From NCBI GenBank assembly GCA_964619345.1, contig CAZUER010000001.1:37236-101235 (forward strand): a stretch of DNA of 64,000 nt. The letters are read 5' to 3'. Of the stretch, positions 60,661-64,000 are shown one piece after another. Position 1 is the first letter of the stretch. Each line of letters starts with the position of its first letter. The notes under the pieces are model-generated. The model did not search any database and had not been told where the DNA came from. It saw only the letters and a list, made by a program, of their open reading frames with translations. The position numbers were made by a program, and so were the translations under genes. This DNA is from Desulfovermiculus sp964619345 (GTDB taxonomy: Bacteria > Desulfobacterota > Desulfovibrionia > Desulfovibrionales > Desulfothermaceae).

Positions 60661-60690
60661 AAAAGCCGCCTACGGGCGGCTTTTCCTTTT
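60661..60690 (+). terminator. Intrinsic terminator before plsC
   Basis: AAAAGCCGCC and GGCGGCTTTT around TACG, followed by CCTTTTT. It ends the EF-G-like transcript 15 bases before the plsC start. Confidence 0.85.
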
Positions 60691-60704
60691 TGAGGATCGA
60701 TAGT

Positions 60705-61436
60705 ATGCACTGGTTTTCGACTATTTTGAAAAATATTTTCTTTTTGCCTGTTGCCCTGCTGATCACAATCACAGTTGCCGCGTCCGTCATCCTCTTCAGC
60801 CGCATCCCGGGAACCTCCAACCTTCTGCAAAGGCTGGAGAAGATCTGGGCTCACACAGTGTACTGGGCCGCAGGATTGGATATCCAGACGGATATGCCCC
60901 GGATGGACGAGAAGCAAGCCTATCTTTTCATATCCAACCATCAAAGCCTTCTGGACATTCCCATACTTCTGGTCCTCTTTCGTCGCTGGTATCCTCGGTT
61001 TGTGGCCAAGAACTCCTTGTTCACCATTCCCCTTTTTGGTCCCGGCATGCGCCGCACCGGCCATCTGGGGGTGGATCGGGAGAACAGCCGGCAGGGTATG
61101 CGGGACATGCAGGAGGCGGTTCAACGTTTGCAACAGGGGCAATCCCTGGTCATTTTTCCGGAAGGAACCAGAGGACTGGAGGAAGCTGGATTACAGGATT
61201 TTCATATTGGGGCCTTTGTCATTGCATTAAAGGCTCAGGTGCCCATGGTTCCAGTGCTCCTCAAGGGCTCTAGCCGGGTTATGCCCAGGGGAAGCTTCAT
61301 TTTGCGGCCAGGTATGATCCGGGTTCGGGCCTTGCCCCCCCGTCCGGTGCCGGAGGATGCAACCATAAAAGATAGAAATAGACTGAAAACCGCCGTGTGG
61401 GCGGAGATGGATACAACACTTACGGAGATGGAATGA
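60705..61436 (+). CDS. plsC: 1-acyl-sn-glycerol-3-phosphate acyltransferase
   Basis: PlsC adds the second acyl chain in phosphatidic acid synthesis at the inner membrane. The 243-residue protein has an N-terminal hydrophobic segment (LKNIFFLPVALLITITV), the catalytic NHQSLLD (HX4D) near residue 80 and FPEGTRG near residue 155. The ATG at 60705 is chosen because the earlier frame start lies in the terminator. Its stop overlaps the start of the RNase J gene, so translation is coupled. Confidence 0.92.
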   Translation: MHWFSTILKNIFFLPVALLITITVAASVILFSRIPGTSNLLQRLEKIWAHTVYWAAGLDIQTDMPRMDEKQAYLFISNHQSLLDIPILLVLFRRWYPRFVAKNSLFTIPLFGPGMRRTGHLGVDRENSRQGMRDMQEAVQRLQQGQSLVIFPEGTRGLEEAGLQDFHIGAFVIALKAQVPMVPVLLKGSSRVMPRGSFILRPGMIRVRALPPRPVPEDATIKDRNRLKTAVWAEMDTTLTEME

Positions 61437-63091
61437 TGGACAATGAGAAGCGGCTGACCCTTTATCCCATTGGAGGGCTGGGGGAGATCGGCATGAACTG
61501 CCTGCTTCTGGAAACGGCCCAGTCCGCGGTACTCATCGATTGCGGACTGATGTTTCCGGATGATTTCCACTATGGGGTGGATGTGGTTATCCCCCGTTTG
61601 GATTTTATCCGGGAAAAGAAAAACATCTTACAAGCGGTCATTTTGACCCACGGCCATGAGGACCATATCGGAGCCTTGCCCTGGATTTTGCCTGAAATCG
61701 ATGTCCCTGTGTACGGCTCGGATTTCACTTTGGGATTAGTCAACAACAAGCTGAAAGAACATTCCTTACAGGACAAAGTGACCTTACAGCCTGTACAGCC
61801 TAGAGAAACGGTGCTTATAGGCGAACTCTCCTTTCAATTCTTCCCCGTCTGCCACTCCATAATCCAGGGCTATGCTTTGGGCATCGATACCCCTGTGGGG
61901 CGGGTGGTTCATTCCGGAGACTTCAAGATCGATCGAAATCCCCTGGGTGGTCATTTTACAGACTTGGAAGGACTGGCCGAGTTCGCCCGTCCTGGAGTGC
62001 AGCTTTTATTTTCGGATTCCACCAATGTGGAGCGGGACGGGTTTGCCCTGACTGAAAAGGAGGTCAAGGCCAGCCTGCAGGACATCTTTCAAAAGGCTCA
62101 GGGCCGGATTCTGGTTACTCTATTTTCCAGCCATGTCCAAAGGATACAGGAGATCTACGATCTGGCCCGGCAGTTTGGGCGCACCATGGCCGTCAGCGGC
62201 AAAAGTTTGAGCACAAATATCGAGATCGCCCGGGAGCTCGGCTACCTGAATTTCTCGGACCAGAGTTATGTGGATCCGGAAAATATTGGTGACCTCCCGG
62301 ACCAGGAGGTGGTTCTGCTGGTCACCGGTTCCCAGGGGGAACCCATGTCGGCCATGACCAGGCTGGCTGAAGGATCGCATAGGCAGTTGCGTATCCATCC
62401 TGGAGATATGGTTATCATGTCCTCCCGGTTTATTCCTGGCAATACCAAGGCTATCAACAAGGTTATCAATCGCCTGTATAAACTGGGGGCCGAGGTACTG
62501 TACGAAAAAGTCCAGGAGGTCCATGCCTCCGGCCATGCCCACCGCGAAGAGCTCAAGCTCATGCTGAATACAATCAAGCCCAAGTTTTTTGTTCCCATAC
62601 ATGGGGAGTATCGGCATCTGATCAAACATGCCGATCTGGCTCAAACCTGCGGAGTGGCTCCGGAACGGTCTCTGGTCCTGGAGGACGGCCAGCCGGTGAC
62701 CCTTTTGGAGCGGGGTATACGCTATGAGGAGGAGTTCTCAGCCCGGTCCGTTCTGGTGGACGGCAAGGGAGTAGGTGATGTGGGCAGCTCAATCCTCAAG
62801 GAACGGCAGCTCCTGGCCGACGAGGGGATGGTGGTGGTGGTCATGGTCCTGGATGCCGAGAGCGGCTCCATTGTCATGGGGCCGCGCCTGGAGTCCAAAG
62901 GCTTTATCTTCGAACAGCAGTACGCGCACATTTTGACTGAAGCGGAGTCCATCATCATGGACGTTTATGAAAAGATTCCAGCCGGGGCCTGGAAAAAGCT
63001 GCGGGACCGGATCAAGTCCGCCTTGCGTCGTTATTTCCGCAAGGCCTTGGGCCGGGATCCGGTTATCGTCCCAGTGATCATCAAGATATGA
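61433..63091 (+). CDS. rnj: Ribonuclease J
   Basis: RNase J is a beta-CASP metallo-nuclease with 5'-exonuclease and endonuclease activity on mRNA and rRNA. The 552-residue protein has the zinc motifs HGHEDHIGALP near residue 72, HSGDFKID and SSRFIPGN, with HASGHAHREELKLML and FFVPIHGEYRHL completing the beta-CASP set. Start codons at 61433 and 61436 both fit. It overlaps plsC by 4 bases. Repeat copy E follows the stop. Confidence 0.95.
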   Translation: MMDNEKRLTLYPIGGLGEIGMNCLLLETAQSAVLIDCGLMFPDDFHYGVDVVIPRLDFIREKKNILQAVILTHGHEDHIGALPWILPEIDVPVYGSDFTLGLVNNKLKEHSLQDKVTLQPVQPRETVLIGELSFQFFPVCHSIIQGYALGIDTPVGRVVHSGDFKIDRNPLGGHFTDLEGLAEFARPGVQLLFSDSTNVERDGFALTEKEVKASLQDIFQKAQGRILVTLFSSHVQRIQEIYDLARQFGRTMAVSGKSLSTNIEIARELGYLNFSDQSYVDPENIGDLPDQEVVLLVTGSQGEPMSAMTRLAEGSHRQLRIHPGDMVIMSSRFIPGNTKAINKVINRLYKLGAEVLYEKVQEVHASGHAHREELKLMLNTIKPKFFVPIHGEYRHLIKHADLAQTCGVAPERSLVLEDGQPVTLLERGIRYEEEFSARSVLVDGKGVGDVGSSILKERQLLADEGMVVVVMVLDAESGSIVMGPRLESKGFIFEQQYAHILTEAESIIMDVYEKIPAGAWKKLRDRIKSALRRYFRKALGRDPVIVPVIIKI

Positions 63092-63094
63092 TGG

Positions 63095-63173
63095 GTCAGC
63101 TTTGCCTCCGGCAAATCTGACATATTTTTTTGCCCCAAAGCGGGCAAAAAAAGAAAATTTGCCGTATTGATCA
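63095..63173 (-). repeat. Two-hairpin dispersed repeat, copy E (best copy)
   Basis: Most complete copy: GTCAGC, TTTGCC-TCC-GGCAAA, CTGACATA, T7-GCCC-CAAAGC-GGGC-A7, then GAAAATTTGCCGTATTGATCA. Both hairpins are perfect. Confidence 0.8.
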
Positions 63174-63231
63174 AATTGGCTGATCTTCATGTGCGCAGGG
63201 AAACTCTTACACAATACGAGACGAGGGATAT

Positions 63232-63975
63232 ATGTTCATCAACCGGGTTGCATTTCAGGGAAGATCCTATTGGGCCGGACACGAGGAAGGCCAAACCCTG
63301 CTTTTCGACTGGGACTTGACAGAGGTGACTCGGGTGTCCAGCCAGGCAGTGCATCCGCTCCCTCTGCTGAACCCGGGCAAGGTGGTCTGTGTAGGGCTGA
63401 ATTACTACGCCCATGCCCAGGAGATGGACAAGGCAGTGCCGCAGGAACCCCTGTTGTTCTTGAAGCCAGGATCTGCAGTCATTGAGCACGGCCAGCCTAT
63501 TCGCCTTCCGGCCCAGTCGGATGAGGTTCATTACGAAGGTGAGCTGGCTGTGGTCATAGGACGTTTGAGCCGGAATGTGACCGAAGACCAGGCGGCTAGG
63601 CATGTTCTGGGTTACACATGTGCCAACGATGTCACAGCCAGGGACTTGCAGAAAAAAGATGTACAGTATTCCCGGGCCAAAAGTTTTGATACCTTTTGCC
63701 CTCTGGGCCCAGGGATTGAAACCGAAATTGAGTCTTTCAGGGAGGCCCGTATCACCACCTGGGTCAACGGGGGACTGGTCCAGTCGGGGCTGGTGTCGGA
63801 TATGATTGTTTCTCCCTTGGCCTTAGTGGCCTTTATCTCCGAGGTAATGACCCTGCATCCTGGCGATGTGGTTCTGACCGGGACCCCGCCGGGAGTAGGG
63901 CCCCTCAAATCAGGGGACGAGGTCTGCGTGAATATCGAGGGCATCGGTCGGCTGTGTAATCCGGTGGTAAGATAG
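63232..63975 (+). CDS. Fumarylacetoacetate hydrolase-family protein
   Basis: A 247-residue FAH-superfamily enzyme with VGLNYYAHAQEM, PLLFLKPGSAVI, the metal-binding Glu pair in VHYEGELAVVIGR near residue 105, and YTCANDVTARDLQ. It likely hydrolyses or decarboxylates a 2-oxo acid, as acylpyruvases or oxaloacetate decarboxylases of this family do. Substrate is unknown. It starts after repeat copy E with no evident link to rnj. The stop is complete inside the window. Confidence 0.9.
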   Translation: MFINRVAFQGRSYWAGHEEGQTLLFDWDLTEVTRVSSQAVHPLPLLNPGKVVCVGLNYYAHAQEMDKAVPQEPLLFLKPGSAVIEHGQPIRLPAQSDEVHYEGELAVVIGRLSRNVTEDQAARHVLGYTCANDVTARDLQKKDVQYSRAKSFDTFCPLGPGIETEIESFREARITTWVNGGLVQSGLVSDMIVSPLALVAFISEVMTLHPGDVVLTGTPPGVGPLKSGDEVCVNIEGIGRLCNPVVR

Positions 63976-64000
63976 GGGCGGGCAAGGTGATTTTGTTCTC

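Overview
This window reads as an ordinary stretch of chromosome from a sulfate-reducing bacterium, most likely of the Desulfovibrionales (Desulfovibrio/Desulfohalobium-like); the placement is an inference. The evidence is a tetraheme class III cytochrome c3, a siroheme-decarboxylase-type protein of the alternative haem pathway beside hemL, nickel CO dehydrogenase, hydrogenase maturation genes hypAB, SelB, a fused IspDF, and a TrmD fused to a second methyltransferase domain inside the ffh-rpsP-khpA-rimM-trmD-rplS-rnhB block. I see no prophage, insertion sequence, CRISPR array or plasmid gene.

Layout. 1-5 kb: the end of an M16C peptidase facing a minus-strand operon (M29 aminopeptidase, hypA, hypB), then an intergenic region rich in repeats and manC. 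5-14 kb: tRNA-Ser and minus-strand operons for a divergent ATP sulfurylase/APS kinase, a DUF1992 protein and an aminotransferase; then cysS, ispDF, RNase P RNA, a zinc-ribbon coiled-coil protein, a Nif3 protein and tRNA-Met. 14-18.5 kb: flavin reductase, trmFO, larB and an aminotransferase. 18.7-33 kb: a long plus-strand translation, secretion and PTS block (ffh to secA), then argJ. 32.6-38.5 kb: HD phosphohydrolase, YfcE, IF-1, a three-gene minus operon, gmhA, fmdB, hemC and mobA. 38.5-45 kb: methyltransferases, small hypothetical genes, ubiE, cytochrome c3 with a coiled-coil partner, hemL, ahbB-like and gpsA. 46-49 kb: a stand-alone cooS with a strong promoter, then argB. 50-54.7 kb: a TetR / CoA-transferase / acyl-CoA dehydrogenase / FadL cluster. 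54.7-64 kb: murA, tRNA-His, selB, an EF-G-like GTPase, plsC, RNase J and an FAH-family hydrolase.

How the genes work together. Several genes concern nickel (hypA, hypB, larB, cooS) and tetrapyrroles (hemC, hemL, the ahbB-like gene, cytochrome c3). ManC, GmhA and the APS-kinase fusion point to cell-surface glycans, possibly sulfated ones. The TetR cluster looks like uptake and activation of a hydrophobic or fatty acid.

The most interesting items are (i) a dispersed family of about 75-bp two-hairpin repeats, five copies in this window, whose core resembles a bidirectional intrinsic terminator; (ii) an ATP sulfurylase domain that keeps its fold and HxxH motif but has lost the QTRN and GRDHAG active-site motifs while its fused APS kinase looks intact; (iii) a stand-alone CO dehydrogenase gene; and (iv) active-site substitutions in a shikimate-kinase-like protein, an EF-G paralogue and an acyl-CoA dehydrogenase. 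No clearly new multi-gene system is visible.
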